Below are positions 13,040 to 20,949 of a stretch of 30,286 nucleotides of DNA, piece by piece; positions within the stretch are counted from its first letter, which is position 1; each line of letters starts with the position of its first letter. Below the pieces are notes generated by a model, which was given only the letters and a program-made list of their open reading frames with translations, had not been told where the DNA came from and did not search any database. The DNA comes from CAYJWL01 sp964373855 (lineage in GTDB: Bacteria; Patescibacteriota; Andersenbacteria; UBA10190), in contig CAYJWL010000009.1 in NCBI GenBank assembly GCA_964373855.1, positions 1 through 30,286 on the forward strand, read 5' to 3'. Position numbers and translations under genes: made by a program.

Positions 13040-14803
13040 GTGTCTGATCAGCAACAACTTTTAGACCTGCTGTTGAAGCGCGGACTGCTGAAGCCCGAAC
13101 ATATTGAGCATGTTAAAAACCGGGCCGAGAACGAAGGCATCACCGTTGAACAGGTCATCAAAACCGAGCGGCTTGTGTTCCCTGAAGCCCTGGCACAAGT
13201 GCGAGCGGAGATGCTCGGCATCCCATATATCGATTTAACCAAGGTCAAGGGAGACAACGAAGCCATGCGCGATATTGCGCGCAAGGCTGCCATAACATAC
13301 CGCTTTATCGCCTTTGACATCCGCGATAACAAGCTGCTCCTGGCCATGGAATCACCGGAGGATTTCCAGGCGCAAGAAGCTGTAAAATTTATTGCCAAGC
13401 GCAAGGGACTGGCGCCGGAGGTGTATCTGGCCTCTTCAGAAGCGCTGGAAAATGCCCTGGGCGGGTCGATAAAGGCGGAGGCCGAGATCGGCGGGGCCCT
13501 GCAGGATTTTACGCAAGAGCTCGAGGCGGCCAGAGAACAAGTAGTCGGCAAAGGCGACCAGGATATTGAGCGGGTCATGGAAGAAGCGCCGGTCACCAAA
13601 GTAGTGGCGGTGATGATCCGGCATGCGATTGAAGGACACGCGTCTGATATCCATGTTGAACCGACCGAGCGTGAATTGAGGGTTCGGTATCGAATCGATG
13701 GGAATTTACACACCTCATTATTGTTACCGCTCAAGGTTCATTCCGCGGTGATCTCTCGAATCAAGATTTTATCCAATCTCAAGATCGATGAATCGCGCCT
13801 GCCGCAGGATGGCCGGTTTTCCGCTACGGTAGACGGCCGCTCGTATGACTTCCGGGTGGCAACCATGCCGACCACATACGGCGAAAAAGCGGCGCTGCGT
13901 ATTCTGGATAAATCCGCGGGCGCTCCGTCTTTTGACGAGCTGGGACTGCGCGGCACCATGCAAAAAACGTTTGTCGACACACTGCAAATACCGCACGGCA
14001 TCATTTTGATTTCCGGTCCCACCGGCGCGGGCAAATCTACGACCTTGTTTGCCGCTCTGTCGCGCTTGAATGCGCCTGATGTGAATATTGTGACGCTGGA
14101 AGATCCAGTCGAGTATGAAATTGAAGGAGTCAACCAAACGCAAGTGCATCCCGACATTGGCCTATCATTTGCTTCTGGACTGCGCAGTATCCTGCGCCAG
14201 GACCCCGACATTATCATGGTCGGCGAGATTCGCGACCAGGAAACCGCTGAACTGGCCGTGCATTCCTCCTTAACCGGCCACCTCGTTCTTTCGACCATAC
14301 ATACCAATGATGCGATCGGCACTATTCCGCGCCTGGTTGATATGGGAATAGAACCCTTTTTGCTGTCAGCCAGCCTGCGACTACTGGCCGCGCAGCGGCT
14401 GGTGGGCAAGCTGTGTCAGGAATGCAAGAAAGAAATCCCGCTCTCGGCGAGCCTGAAGAAAAAAATATCTGAAATTCTGGTTGGGATCCCGGAGCGTTTC
14501 CTGACCGATGACAACCAGCGAAACCCCCAAGTGCTGTACGAAAGTCCCGGCTGCCCGGCTTGTCAAGAGCAAGGCATTATCGGCCGCCTCGGCATTTTCG
14601 AAGTCGTGGCTATTACCAAGCGTATGCGTGCTACCATGACTGAGGCAACCGATTATGATACACTGCTTGATGTAGCCAGGGGCGAGGGGATGATCACGAT
14701 GCGTCAGGATGGGATAGTAAAGGCTTTGCTGGGACAGGTGCTGGTGGAAGACGTGCTTCGGGTCACTTCGGAAAGCGAAAAGGCTACAGCTCAAGAAATG
14801 TAA
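13040..14803 (+). CDS. pilB: PilB, type IV pilus extension ATPase
   Basis: Hexameric secretion-type ATPase that powers pilus extension. The 587 residues include a T2SSE N-terminal domain (about 1-140), then the ATPase core: Walker A GPTGAGKST (326-334), Asp box LEDPVEYE (353-360), Walker B IIMVGEIRD (391-399), His box HLVLSTIHTND (414-424). Zinc-binding C-x-x-C pairs (LCQECK near 458-463 and CPAC near 514) are typical of PilB/GspE and absent from PilT. The start is GTG at 13040; no ATG lies in frame nearby. The 101-bp gap upstream has a CCCG triplication and a five-codon ATG frame that overlaps this start, which could couple translation. Confidence 0.97.
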   Translation: MSDQQQLLDLLLKRGLLKPEHIEHVKNRAENEGITVEQVIKTERLVFPEALAQVRAEMLGIPYIDLTKVKGDNEAMRDIARKAAITYRFIAFDIRDNKLLLAMESPEDFQAQEAVKFIAKRKGLAPEVYLASSEALENALGGSIKAEAEIGGALQDFTQELEAAREQVVGKGDQDIERVMEEAPVTKVVAVMIRHAIEGHASDIHVEPTERELRVRYRIDGNLHTSLLLPLKVHSAVISRIKILSNLKIDESRLPQDGRFSATVDGRSYDFRVATMPTTYGEKAALRILDKSAGAPSFDELGLRGTMQKTFVDTLQIPHGIILISGPTGAGKSTTLFAALSRLNAPDVNIVTLEDPVEYEIEGVNQTQVHPDIGLSFASGLRSILRQDPDIIMVGEIRDQETAELAVHSSLTGHLVLSTIHTNDAIGTIPRLVDMGIEPFLLSASLRLLAAQRLVGKLCQECKKEIPLSASLKKKISEILVGIPERFLTDDNQRNPQVLYESPGCPACQEQGIIGRLGIFEVVAITKRMRATMTEATDYDTLLDVARGEGMITMRQDGIVKALLGQVLVEDVLRVTSESEKATAQEM

Positions 14804-14815
14804 CTATGTATATTT

Positions 14816-15205
14816 ATGGCCCACTCGATTTTGCTCGTTGAGGACGATTCGTTTATTTCCGGTATGTATCAAACCAAGCTCACCAGCTTGGGATACAAAG
14901 TGGAGGTCAAGGAGGATGGGGAAGCGGGCTGGAATCACCTGCAAAAAGATCCTTTGCCTGATCTTCTGCTGTTGGACATTGTCCTTCCCAAGAAAGACGG
15001 TTTTGAAATTTTGGAGGCGCTGCGGGCCGAGTCCCGGACAAAACATCTGCCTGTAATTTTGCTCACTAATTTAGGCCAGAAGCCCGATGTTGAGCGCGGC
15101 GTAAAGTTGGGCGCTGACGATTACATTATAAAAGCTCATTACACGCCTTCAGAAGTCGTGGACAAAATCAAGAAACTGCTGGACAACAAGCCTAAAGACG
15201 CGTAG
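14816..15205 (+). CDS. CheY-like single-domain response regulator of the pilus operon
   Basis: A stand-alone receiver domain of 129 residues with no output domain. The acidic pocket (E9, D10, D11), phosphoacceptor Asp54 (LLLLDIVLPKKDG), switch Thr84 and Lys106 are all present. Lys106 is followed by Ala instead of the usual Pro, a small departure. It lies between pilB and pilT with gaps of 12 and 40 bp, so it probably acts on the motors or the assembly complex, as PilG/PilH-type receivers do. No cognate histidine kinase is in the window. Confidence 0.93.
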   Translation: MAHSILLVEDDSFISGMYQTKLTSLGYKVEVKEDGEAGWNHLQKDPLPDLLLLDIVLPKKDGFEILEALRAESRTKHLPVILLTNLGQKPDVERGVKLGADDYIIKAHYTPSEVVDKIKKLLDNKPKDA

Positions 15206-15245
15206 CATCTGGCAGCTGATTCGGCGGCCGCTGTCTCCTTCACCT

Positions 15246-16295
15246 ATGAGAACAATCGATGATTTATTACGCGAGGCGCAAGAAGTAGGCGCATCTGACA
15301 TTCATGTTAGCGTCGGGCGCATTCCTATTTTTCGCATAGACGGACAGCTGCAGTCGGTGGGAAATACTCAACTAACCGCCGAGGAATCCCAGCAAATGAT
15401 GGATCATTTACTGGGACAAAACAAAAAAGCAGCCGCTGGTCTGGACCAAGATCGGCAAACTGACTTTTCCTATGCTTTGCCGGGTGGACCGCGCTTCCGC
15501 GTAAATATTTTTTATCACTCCGGGCAGCCGGCCGCCGCGTTGCGTCTTATTCCGACGCAGATACGAACGGTAGAGGATCTGCATTTGCCCCCGCAAGTTC
15601 TTCATTTTGCCGAACTGAAGCAGGGCTTTGTGTTGGCGGTGGGTCCGGCCGGACACGGCAAATCAACCACGCTGGCCGCGCTGGTCGATTATATTAATCA
15701 AAACCGCCGCGAACATATCATTACCATCGAGGATCCGATTGAGTACGCCTTTACGGACAAACTTTCATTCATCGATCAACGTGAAGTCGGGCATGATGCC
15801 ATCTCCTTTGCCCCGGCCATACGCTCCACTCTGCGCCAGGATCCAAACGTCATCATGGTTGGTGAAATTCGTGATCTTGAGTCAATGCAGACCGCTCTCA
15901 CCGTGGCCGAAACCGGACACTTAGTCTTCGCGACGTTGCATACCAACGATGCGGCACAAACAGTTGAACGTATCATTGACTCCTTCCCCCCCGAGCAACA
16001 GCGCCAGGTGCGGTCGCAGCTGGCTAATGCCTTATCTGGAGTAATCTCCCAGCGCTTGTTGCCTTGGACGGCTGGCGGGCGCATTCCGGCAATTGAGATT
16101 CTCCTTACTACAACGGCCGTCCGCAACGTGATTCGCGAAGGTAATGTGCACCAGATTCTTGGTATCATTCAAACTAGTTCGGATGTCGGCATGCAGACGC
16201 TCGACGCCAGCTTGCAGGGTTTAGTCGATGCCGAGGCGGTCAAGCTTGAGGATGCCCGGCCGTATTTCTCCGCTACGAAACGGCTGGCGAGATAA
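15246..16295 (+). CDS. pilT: PilT, type IV pilus retraction ATPase
   Basis: Retraction motor of the type IV pilus. The 349-residue length is right and there is no zinc-Cys segment. Motifs: N-terminal ASDIHVSVGRIPIFRIDG (16-33), Walker A GPAGHGKST (133-141, with A and H instead of the common T and S), Asp box IEDPIEY, Walker B VIMVGEIRDLESM, His box HLVFATLHTNDAAQTVERIIDSFP, and near the C-terminus VRNVIREGNVHQI, equivalent to the A-I-R-N-L-I-R-E box needed for retraction. It is followed by pilC after 28 bp that consist mostly of 7-bp repeats. Confidence 0.96.
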   Translation: MRTIDDLLREAQEVGASDIHVSVGRIPIFRIDGQLQSVGNTQLTAEESQQMMDHLLGQNKKAAAGLDQDRQTDFSYALPGGPRFRVNIFYHSGQPAAALRLIPTQIRTVEDLHLPPQVLHFAELKQGFVLAVGPAGHGKSTTLAALVDYINQNRREHIITIEDPIEYAFTDKLSFIDQREVGHDAISFAPAIRSTLRQDPNVIMVGEIRDLESMQTALTVAETGHLVFATLHTNDAAQTVERIIDSFPPEQQRQVRSQLANALSGVISQRLLPWTAGGRIPAIEILLTTTAVRNVIREGNVHQILGIIQTSSDVGMQTLDASLQGLVDAEAVKLEDARPYFSATKRLAR

Positions 16296-16298
16296 CAG

Positions 16299-16319
16299 CA
16301 TTTTACATTTTTCACATCG
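16299..16319. repeat. 7-bp tandem repeat between pilT and pilC
   Basis: Three units, CATTTTA, CATTTTT, CACATCG, start 3 nt after the pilT stop and end 4 nt before the pilC ATG. Confidence 0.5.
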
Positions 16320-16323
16320 TGTA

Positions 16324-17529
16324 ATGCCCAAATATTCATACAAAGCGCGGCAGCAGGACGGTACAATGTTGCAGGGTACGCTGCGGGCGCTTACTGAAGA
16401 ACGGGCCGGCAGCTTACTGCGGTCTCATGGCCTGGTGCCTGTGCAGATTATCGCCGACGCCGCCCTTCCGTTTTGGAAAAAAGAAATCGGCGGGCGGGCG
16501 TTAGGAGCCAGAGACCTGATTATTTTCACGCGGCAAACCGCGTCCATGATCCGGGCAGGTGTGCCAATACTGAAAGCGCTTCAGTCGCTGGAGCAGCAGG
16601 TGCCGAAAAGAGGATTTAAAAGAACCATGCAGGAAATGGCGTATGATGTGGAATCCGGCCAGTCTTTATCAAATGCCATGAGCAAGCATGAAAAATCCTT
16701 TAATCCGTTTCTGCTTGGTGTTATCCGCACCGGAGAAGTCAGCGGCCGGTTGAGTGAGTCATTAGACACCTTAGCCGATTATCTGGAGCAGGATTATGTT
16801 TTTGTCCGGAAGATCCGCGGCGCGCTGTTGTATCCGGTCTTTGTGTTGACACTCGTAGTCATCATGAGTTTTATCATGTTTACCTACGTCCTGCCGCAGC
16901 TTGTCTCAATCTTTGAAGAAGCGGGTGTGCCCTTGCCCTGGCCAACCGTTGTGCTGCTGGCTATGACAAAGTTTTTGCAGGCGTATTGGATTGGCATCGT
17001 TATTTTTGCCGTTGTTATCGCCTGGATATTTTACTCCTACTGGAAAACGCCGGAAGGACACTACACGGTAAGTACCTATTTGCTCAAATTGCCGGTCATG
17101 AGCACGTTTTTTCAGAAGCTGTACCTGGCCCGCTTAACTTCTATATTACATACGCTGTTTTCCAGCGATGTTCCGGTACTGGAATCTTTAGCCTTAGCCA
17201 AAGAAGCTGTTGGCAATCGTGTCTACCAGCGAACGCTTGATGATACGGTCAAGGCTATTAAGGACGGCGCTTCAATCTCCTATGTTTGGCAGCACGAGCC
17301 CTTTATCCCTCCCATGTTGACCGCCATGGTGGGTGTGGGGGAGCGCAGCGGTGAGATCGGCAAATCGTTTGCCGAGGCCAGCCGGTTCTTCAAACGGGAT
17401 GTGGAAAGCACGCTGGAGACGGTGACGACATTGCTGGAGCCCATTCTGATCGTCGTTTTAGGCACAGGGGTAGGGATTGTCGTTGGGGCGGTCTTGCTGC
17501 CGATTTACAACCTTGTACTGGTGTTGTAA
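16324..17529 (+). CDS. pilC: PilC, type IV pilus inner-membrane platform
   Basis: Polytopic membrane platform on which PilB and PilT act. From the ATG at 16324 the protein is 401 residues and opens MPKYSYKARQQDG, the normal family start (an upstream ATG at 16228 lies within pilT and is not used). Two T2SSF domains are seen: one around L-I-I-F-T-R-Q-T-A-S-M-I-R-A-G-V-P-I-L and a second around L-A-R-L-T-S-I-L-H-T-L-F-S-S-D-V-P-V-L. Three membrane segments match the family: LLYPVFVLTLVVIMSFIM, WIGIVIFAVVIAWIFYSYW, and ILIVVLGTGVGIVVGAVL near the end. A promoter for the first pilin begins just after the stop. Confidence 0.96.
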   Translation: MPKYSYKARQQDGTMLQGTLRALTEERAGSLLRSHGLVPVQIIADAALPFWKKEIGGRALGARDLIIFTRQTASMIRAGVPILKALQSLEQQVPKRGFKRTMQEMAYDVESGQSLSNAMSKHEKSFNPFLLGVIRTGEVSGRLSESLDTLADYLEQDYVFVRKIRGALLYPVFVLTLVVIMSFIMFTYVLPQLVSIFEEAGVPLPWPTVVLLAMTKFLQAYWIGIVIFAVVIAWIFYSYWKTPEGHYTVSTYLLKLPVMSTFFQKLYLARLTSILHTLFSSDVPVLESLALAKEAVGNRVYQRTLDDTVKAIKDGASISYVWQHEPFIPPMLTAMVGVGERSGEIGKSFAEASRFFKRDVESTLETVTTLLEPILIVVLGTGVGIVVGAVLLPIYNLVLVL

Positions 17530-17544
17530 TTCTCAAGAACGTTG

Positions 17545-17550
17545 TATAAT
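17545..17550 (+). promoter_or_regulatory. -10 element of the first pilin gene
   Basis: A perfect TATAAT 16 nt after the pilC stop, with a weak -35 (TTGTAA at 15-bp spacing). The start would be near 17557, giving a leader of about 63 nt that ends in the strongest ribosome site of the window, AAGGAGGTGA (17604-17613). Confidence 0.5.
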
Positions 17551-17619
17551 GAATCGGAAGTCGAACGCGATGTTTATCCTTCACCACGACACGACAGTCC
17601 TAAAAGGAGGTGAGTGTAT

Positions 17620-18099
17620 ATGAACAAGCATAAACGAGGTTTTACACTCATCGAACTGCTGGTTGTAATAGCCATTATCGGTATTCTGGCGGCTTTGGTG
17701 CTGGTTGCTCTAGGTAACGCCCGCGATAAAGCCAACGACGCCCGCGTCAAATCAAACATTGGCCAATTAAGGACACTGGCCGAGGTACACTATGACGCGG
17801 CCACGGCAACCAAACCGGGTGCGACGTATACTGCCTTCGGAACGTGTGTGAGCGGCACGGCCGCTGATTGCGCCGGCGACACAGCCGAATCCGTTACTTC
17901 CTTAGTGGCGGACACGGCACAAGCGCAAGGCATTACCACAGCCGATATTTCATCATTCTCGGACGCAAATGCTTTCTGTATCGAAGCTTCGCTTAAAAGC
18001 GATGATACGAACAGCGTCTGCGTAGATGATTCGGGGCAATTCGTGGATAACAGTAGCGGTACGCACATCTGCGCTGCTGCAAACATTGACTGCAGCTAA
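17620..18099 (+). CDS. pilA: type IV pilin, probably the major subunit
   Basis: Prepilin of 159 residues: short basic leader MNKHKRG, cleavage after Gly7, then F-T-L-I-E-L-L-V-V-I-A-I-I-G-I-L-A with Glu5 of the mature form and the usual hydrophobic stalk helix. The globular part carries six Cys (in CVSG, DCAG, FCIE, VCVD, HICAA and DCS), suggesting up to three disulfides. The ATG at 17620 is fixed by AAGGAGGTGA 6 nt upstream; an in-frame GTG at 17614 lies too close to that site. The best ribosome site in the window, an own TATAAT and a terminator-like hairpin after it support high expression, hence major pilin; this is inference. A same-length paralogue follows. Confidence 0.92.
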   Translation: MNKHKRGFTLIELLVVIAIIGILAALVLVALGNARDKANDARVKSNIGQLRTLAEVHYDAATATKPGATYTAFGTCVSGTAADCAGDTAESVTSLVADTAQAQGITTADISSFSDANAFCIEASLKSDDTNSVCVDDSGQFVDNSSGTHICAAANIDCS

Positions 18100-18131
18100 T
18101 AAGATGGGACAATTGAAGTGATGCAATCGGT

Positions 18132-18171
18132 ACACGGCACCCGCGGCCGAAGGGGAGGGTGTCGTGTCGTG
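18132..18171 (+). terminator. terminator-like hairpin after the first pilin gene
   Basis: ACACGGCACCC (18132-18142) pairs with GGGTGTCGTGT (18157-18167) over 11 bp with one G-T pair; the loop is GC-rich. Only three T follow (18172-18174), so termination may be partial, letting some transcripts reach the next pilin gene. Confidence 0.6.
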
Positions 18172-18180
18172 TTTGAGCTA

Positions 18181-18189
18181 TGGTACAAT
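18181..18189 (+). promoter_or_regulatory. extended -10 promoter of the second pilin gene
   Basis: TGGTACAAT is an extended -10 (TGn before TACAAT). It ends 11 nt before the ATG at 18201, so the transcript would have a leader of only about 5 nt. Confidence 0.5.
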
Positions 18190-18200
18190 AGACACGCGCT

Positions 18201-18680
18201 ATGAATAATCTGAAACCGTCCTTGCGTGGTGGCGTCACTCTCATTGAATTACTTATTGTCATAGCGATTATAGCTATGCTGGTGACGCTCGTGCTGTATG
18301 GCTTAAGTCGCAGCCGTGATAAGGCGTATGATACCCGCATTAAAAACGCTATCGGCCAGATCAGGTTCCAGGCCGAGGGTATCTACGATACCCAAGGGGC
18401 TAACTATTTGGGCTGGACGCAGGTGGCAGCGATACAGGAGAACTTGCAAATATTGTTAGACGATATTGATAAAAATTATGGTGACGCCAATCCTGGCTCA
18501 TATGTTACTGTCTTACGTGATACTCAAGAGAAAGAGTATTGCATCAGCGCCCCCCTAAAGTCCGGGGTCAACAGGTACGCCTGCATTGACTCCACCGGCG
18601 TACTCCAGGAAGTGGGCGGGCCGTGCCCGGAAGATGAAGATGGAGACGGTGACCCTGTTCTGCGCTGTCCGTCAATTTAG
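18201..18680 (+). CDS. second type IV pilin paralogue with an Asp-rich, Cys-bounded C-terminal loop
   Basis: A 159-residue prepilin, the same length as the preceding pilin. Leader ends in Gly-Gly and the mature protein begins V-T-L-I-E-L-L-I-V-I-A-I-I: Val replaces the usual Phe at +1, Glu5 is kept. The C-terminal half aligns by eye with the first pilin (EYCISAPLKS...ACID against FCIEASLKS...VCVD), so this is a tandem duplication. The C-terminus differs: Cys142 and Cys156 enclose the acidic stretch E-D-E-D-G-D-G-D, a possible metal-binding loop. No ribosome site; a near-leaderless promoter is predicted. It could be a minor pilin, a tip subunit or an alternative major pilin. Confidence 0.88.
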   Translation: MNNLKPSLRGGVTLIELLIVIAIIAMLVTLVLYGLSRSRDKAYDTRIKNAIGQIRFQAEGIYDTQGANYLGWTQVAAIQENLQILLDDIDKNYGDANPGSYVTVLRDTQEKEYCISAPLKSGVNRYACIDSTGVLQEVGGPCPEDEDGDGDPVLRCPSI

Positions 18681-18694
18681 TAGTTAAGAGTAAT

Positions 18695-18765
18695 GAAGCA
18701 AGAGTCAGGATTAGTCATTGCCTCTATTAAGATCTTCTTAGTAGGTAGTTCATGATTCCTGCTTC
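18695..18765 (+). promoter_or_regulatory. structured gap between the second pilin gene and pilD
   Basis: An inner hairpin CTATTAAGA-TCT-TCTTAGTAG (18724-18744, 9 bp with one T-G pair) sits within an outer imperfect pairing: GAAG/CTTC, CAGGA/TCCTG and TCAT/ATGA between 18695-18718 and 18752-18765. No T-run follows. It may be an RNA-processing or regulatory structure. Confidence 0.4.
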
Positions 18766-18799
18766 CTTTCCACTGATTGAAGCAGCCTGATCCGGGCTT

Positions 18800-19567
18800 A
18801 TGACAAGCGATGCCTTTTTTGTTTTTTTTACCTTTCTCGCCGGCGCCTGCGTCGGGAGTTTTGTTAATGTGATTGCACTGCGCTCCATCTCAGGGCAAGC
18901 CATGATAGCAGATCGTTCGCGCTGTCCGCGGTGCCAAAAGACCTTGCGGTGGTACGAGCTTGTGCCTCTCTTCTCCTTCATTTTCCTCGGCGGGCGATGT
19001 TACTCCTGCCGGCAACCCATTAGTTTGCAGTACCCGATCGTTGAGATCTTAACTGGCATAGTGCTGGTTGCCTTACTATTATCCGTTCAACCGGAGCAAT
19101 TCCTAGGGCAAATTATTTCTTTCATTATTTTCTGCATTCTCCTTGTGTTGCTGATTATTGACCAACATACCTTCCTTTTACCGGATTTCTTTATTGTGCT
19201 GCTGGCAATAGCTGTCCTGCTGTGGCCGACGTTGGCGGATACCGTTTCCGAGCGCAGCATGTTTTTCGGGGTAATCATCGGCGCCGGATTTTTATTCCTG
19301 TTGTGGCTTATTACTCGCGGGCGCGGCATCGGCTTGGGGGATGTCAAGCTTATGATACCTCTGGGGTTGCTGCTTGGTGGAGCCGGCAGCGTTGTCCTTC
19401 TTTTTTTTGCGTTTGTCATCGGGGGATTATACGGCCTATATCTGCTGCTGTCGGGCAAAGCCACTCCAAAAACCGCGCTGCCATTCGGCCCCTTCTTAAT
19501 TGCCGTGGCTTTTGTTTTGCTCCTTTGGCCGGATATTACCACCAGCTTTTGGCACCTCTTCGTCTAG
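18800..19567 (+). CDS. pilD: PilD prepilin peptidase / N-methyltransferase
   Basis: Membrane aspartyl protease that removes prepilin leaders and methylates the new N-terminus. The 255 residues contain the opening G-A-C-V-G-S-F-V-N-V-I-A-L-R, the two C-x-x-C zinc pairs (CPRC and CYSC) of the cytoplasmic methyltransferase loop, and both catalytic Asp motifs: L-I-I-D-Q-H-T-F-L-L-P-D and G-x-G-L-G-D-V-K-L. Seven to eight hydrophobic segments are visible. Substrates are the two upstream pilins and the pseudopilins downstream. The complete Cys set means the methylase domain is intact. Confidence 0.97.
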   Translation: MTSDAFFVFFTFLAGACVGSFVNVIALRSISGQAMIADRSRCPRCQKTLRWYELVPLFSFIFLGGRCYSCRQPISLQYPIVEILTGIVLVALLLSVQPEQFLGQIISFIIFCILLVLLIIDQHTFLLPDFFIVLLAIAVLLWPTLADTVSERSMFFGVIIGAGFLFLLWLITRGRGIGLGDVKLMIPLGLLLGGAGSVVLLFFAFVIGGLYGLYLLLSGKATPKTALPFGPFLIAVAFVLLLWPDITTSFWHLFV

Positions 19568-19608
19568 GGAGAATCTAAAGGTATGATGTACGTGGGGGAT
19601 ACCTCATT

Positions 19609-20358
19609 ATGAATGCCAACTCTCCTGAAGCTGCCAGCTTGATAAAAAACGATAAAAACGTCGTGGTCCCCGCCTGTGGCGAGGCCCGCCGTAGCGAGGT
19701 TCGCCAGCAGGCGACTCGCCCTGCTGGGCGGCGGCCGCAGCTGCACCCCCGCCGCGTCACCCCTCCCGCTAAAGATCGTTTTTCACCACGCTCTCAAGCC
19801 TTAGACGGCAAGCAGCAATCCAACGCAGGGTTTCTGTTGATTGAGTCAATAGTCATAGTTGTCATCATTTCTATGTTAACGTCGCTCTTGATGGTGGCGC
19901 TGCCGGCTGTGCGGCATAATCAGCGCTTGAACGATGATAGCCAGAAAATTCAGGCTCTGTTGCGAGACGCTCAGCAGCGGGCTGTGAATGAAGTGCGTCC
20001 GCCACCCTGTCTTGAGCGGGCGGGAGCCGATCAGGAACAGCAGAGACGATGTTCCAATGTAGGCATCGCACTTAAAGAAAAATCTGCCGTCTTATTCTCC
20101 GACAGCGATGGTGACCGCCTCTATACACCCCAGACCGATTACTTGATTGAACAGTATAGTTTGTCTGCATCCGCGGCAGCCACAGGCGAGTGGCGCGCAT
20201 TTGTCTTTGAGGCTGCTCCGCCGACAGTTATGCTCTTTGCGAATAATACTATTGTAACTGCCGTGGCGCCGGCAACGATTCAGCTTCAGTCAGCCAATTA
20301 CGTCAGACAATGGACGATATTGCCATTCGGTCTGATGGAAGAAGGAAGCAGCACCTAG
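19609..20358 (+). CDS. GspH-like pseudopilin with an extraordinarily long leader
   Basis: Minor pilin-like protein. The processing site reads N-A-G then F-L-L-I-E-S-I-V-I-V-V-I-I-S-M-L-T, so cleavage would follow Gly74 and Glu5 is kept. The leader is thus 74 residues where 6-30 is usual. Alternative starts at TTG (codon 11) or GTG (codon 19) still leave 56 or more residues; between codon 20 and the cleavage site there is no ATG, GTG or TTG in frame. Leader codons of about 20-47 are the translation of a GC-rich palindromic element, giving an Arg/Pro-rich sequence. The mature part of about 175 residues resembles GspH/FimT minor pilins. Confidence 0.8.
   Translation: MNANSPEAASLIKNDKNVVVPACGEARRSEVRQQATRPAGRRPQLHPRRVTPPAKDRFSPRSQALDGKQQSNAGFLLIESIVIVVIISMLTSLLMVALPAVRHNQRLNDDSQKIQALLRDAQQRAVNEVRPPPCLERAGADQEQQRRCSNVGIALKEKSAVLFSDSDGDRLYTPQTDYLIEQYSLSASAAATGEWRAFVFEAAPPTVMLFANNTIVTAVAPATIQLQSANYVRQWTILPFGLMEEGSST
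19668..19745. repeat. GC-rich palindromic element inside a pseudopilin leader
   Basis: The block contains CCCGCC and CCTGTGGCGAGG-like segments, GCCAGCAGGC, CCTGCTGG and GGCGGCGG, able to form several nested stems, and resembles the intergenic elements at 4153, 8278 and 28638. It is much more GC-rich than the flanking pilin sequence and lies in frame within the coding region. Confidence 0.5.
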
Positions 20359-20373
20359 ATTCATGGAATACAT

Positions 20374-20949
20374 ATGAATAACATGTCACCATCCGGTAGA
20401 GGAGCCGATGCCTGGGGCGGGTTTACGTTGATTGAAGTGACAGTGGCCTTAACGCTGGCAGTTGTGGCCGCGGCGGCGGTGACGCAGATCTTAGCCCGGG
20501 CAGAAAGAGTCGTTGATGTTGGTCGGGAGCGTTTTGTCGCTGTCAACCTGGCCCGGGAAGGGTTAGAGTTGGTGCGAGCGGTGCGCGACACGAATTGGTT
20601 TGCCAGCGGGGATAAGAGCCAGTGGCTGGCCAATGGACTGTGCGAGCAAACCGGCACGAGCTTTCTTGACGCTGATCGCAGATTTACAATCGATCCCACC
20701 CTGGTGCGCAACTTGGCTGGGGTGGGGGAGGCCCAAGAAGCCGCATTGTATATTCAGCCTAACGATGAGTGGTCGCATCAGCCGTCGGGCTCGCCCACTG
20801 CCTATGAGCGGGTCATCAGTATTGATTGCAGTACCAAAGCAGATAACCCGGCGTTTGTTTCAGTCGCGGCAACGGTTACCTGGAAGAATCGCGGCCAGGA
20901 GCGGCAGGTGATCATCAAAGAGAAACTCTATAATTGGATACCAGAGTAG
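20374..20949 (+). CDS. PilV-like minor pilin
   Basis: A 191-residue prepilin: leader MNNMSPSGRGADAWGG, then F-T-L-I-E-V-T-V-A-L-T-L-A-V-V-A-A-A-A with Glu5. The stretch N-L-A-R-E-G-L-E-L-V-R-A-V-R-D-T-N-W is characteristic of PilV/GspI-like minor pilins. The globular part has two Cys. Upstream the gap to the previous pseudopilin is 15 bp and the gene is in the same direction, so the minor pilins are a transcription unit. The stop is followed at once by 7-bp repeats. The PilV label is by motif and order. Confidence 0.82.
   Translation: MNNMSPSGRGADAWGGFTLIEVTVALTLAVVAAAAVTQILARAERVVDVGRERFVAVNLAREGLELVRAVRDTNWFASGDKSQWLANGLCEQTGTSFLDADRRFTIDPTLVRNLAGVGEAQEAALYIQPNDEWSHQPSGSPTAYERVISIDCSTKADNPAFVSVAATVTWKNRGQERQVIIKEKLYNWIPE

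Larger units (their letters stand above)
17585..18171. repeat. 12-bp inverted repeat flanking the first pilin gene
   Basis: CACGACACGACA (17585-17596, in the 5' leader just before the ribosome site) is the exact complement of TGTCGTGTCGTG (18160-18171, in the 3' region). The downstream copy also forms one arm of the pilin terminator-like hairpin, so the two pairings would compete. Confidence 0.7.

Noticed and set aside
13048..13734. 228-codon open frame antisense to pilB
   Set aside because: Low-complexity Ser/Ala/Arg-rich shadow of the pilB coding sequence.
16228..16323. Upstream extension of pilC into pilT
   Set aside because: Codons are a shadow of the pilT 3' end; PilC proteins begin at the M-P-K-Y-S-Y-K-A-R motif.
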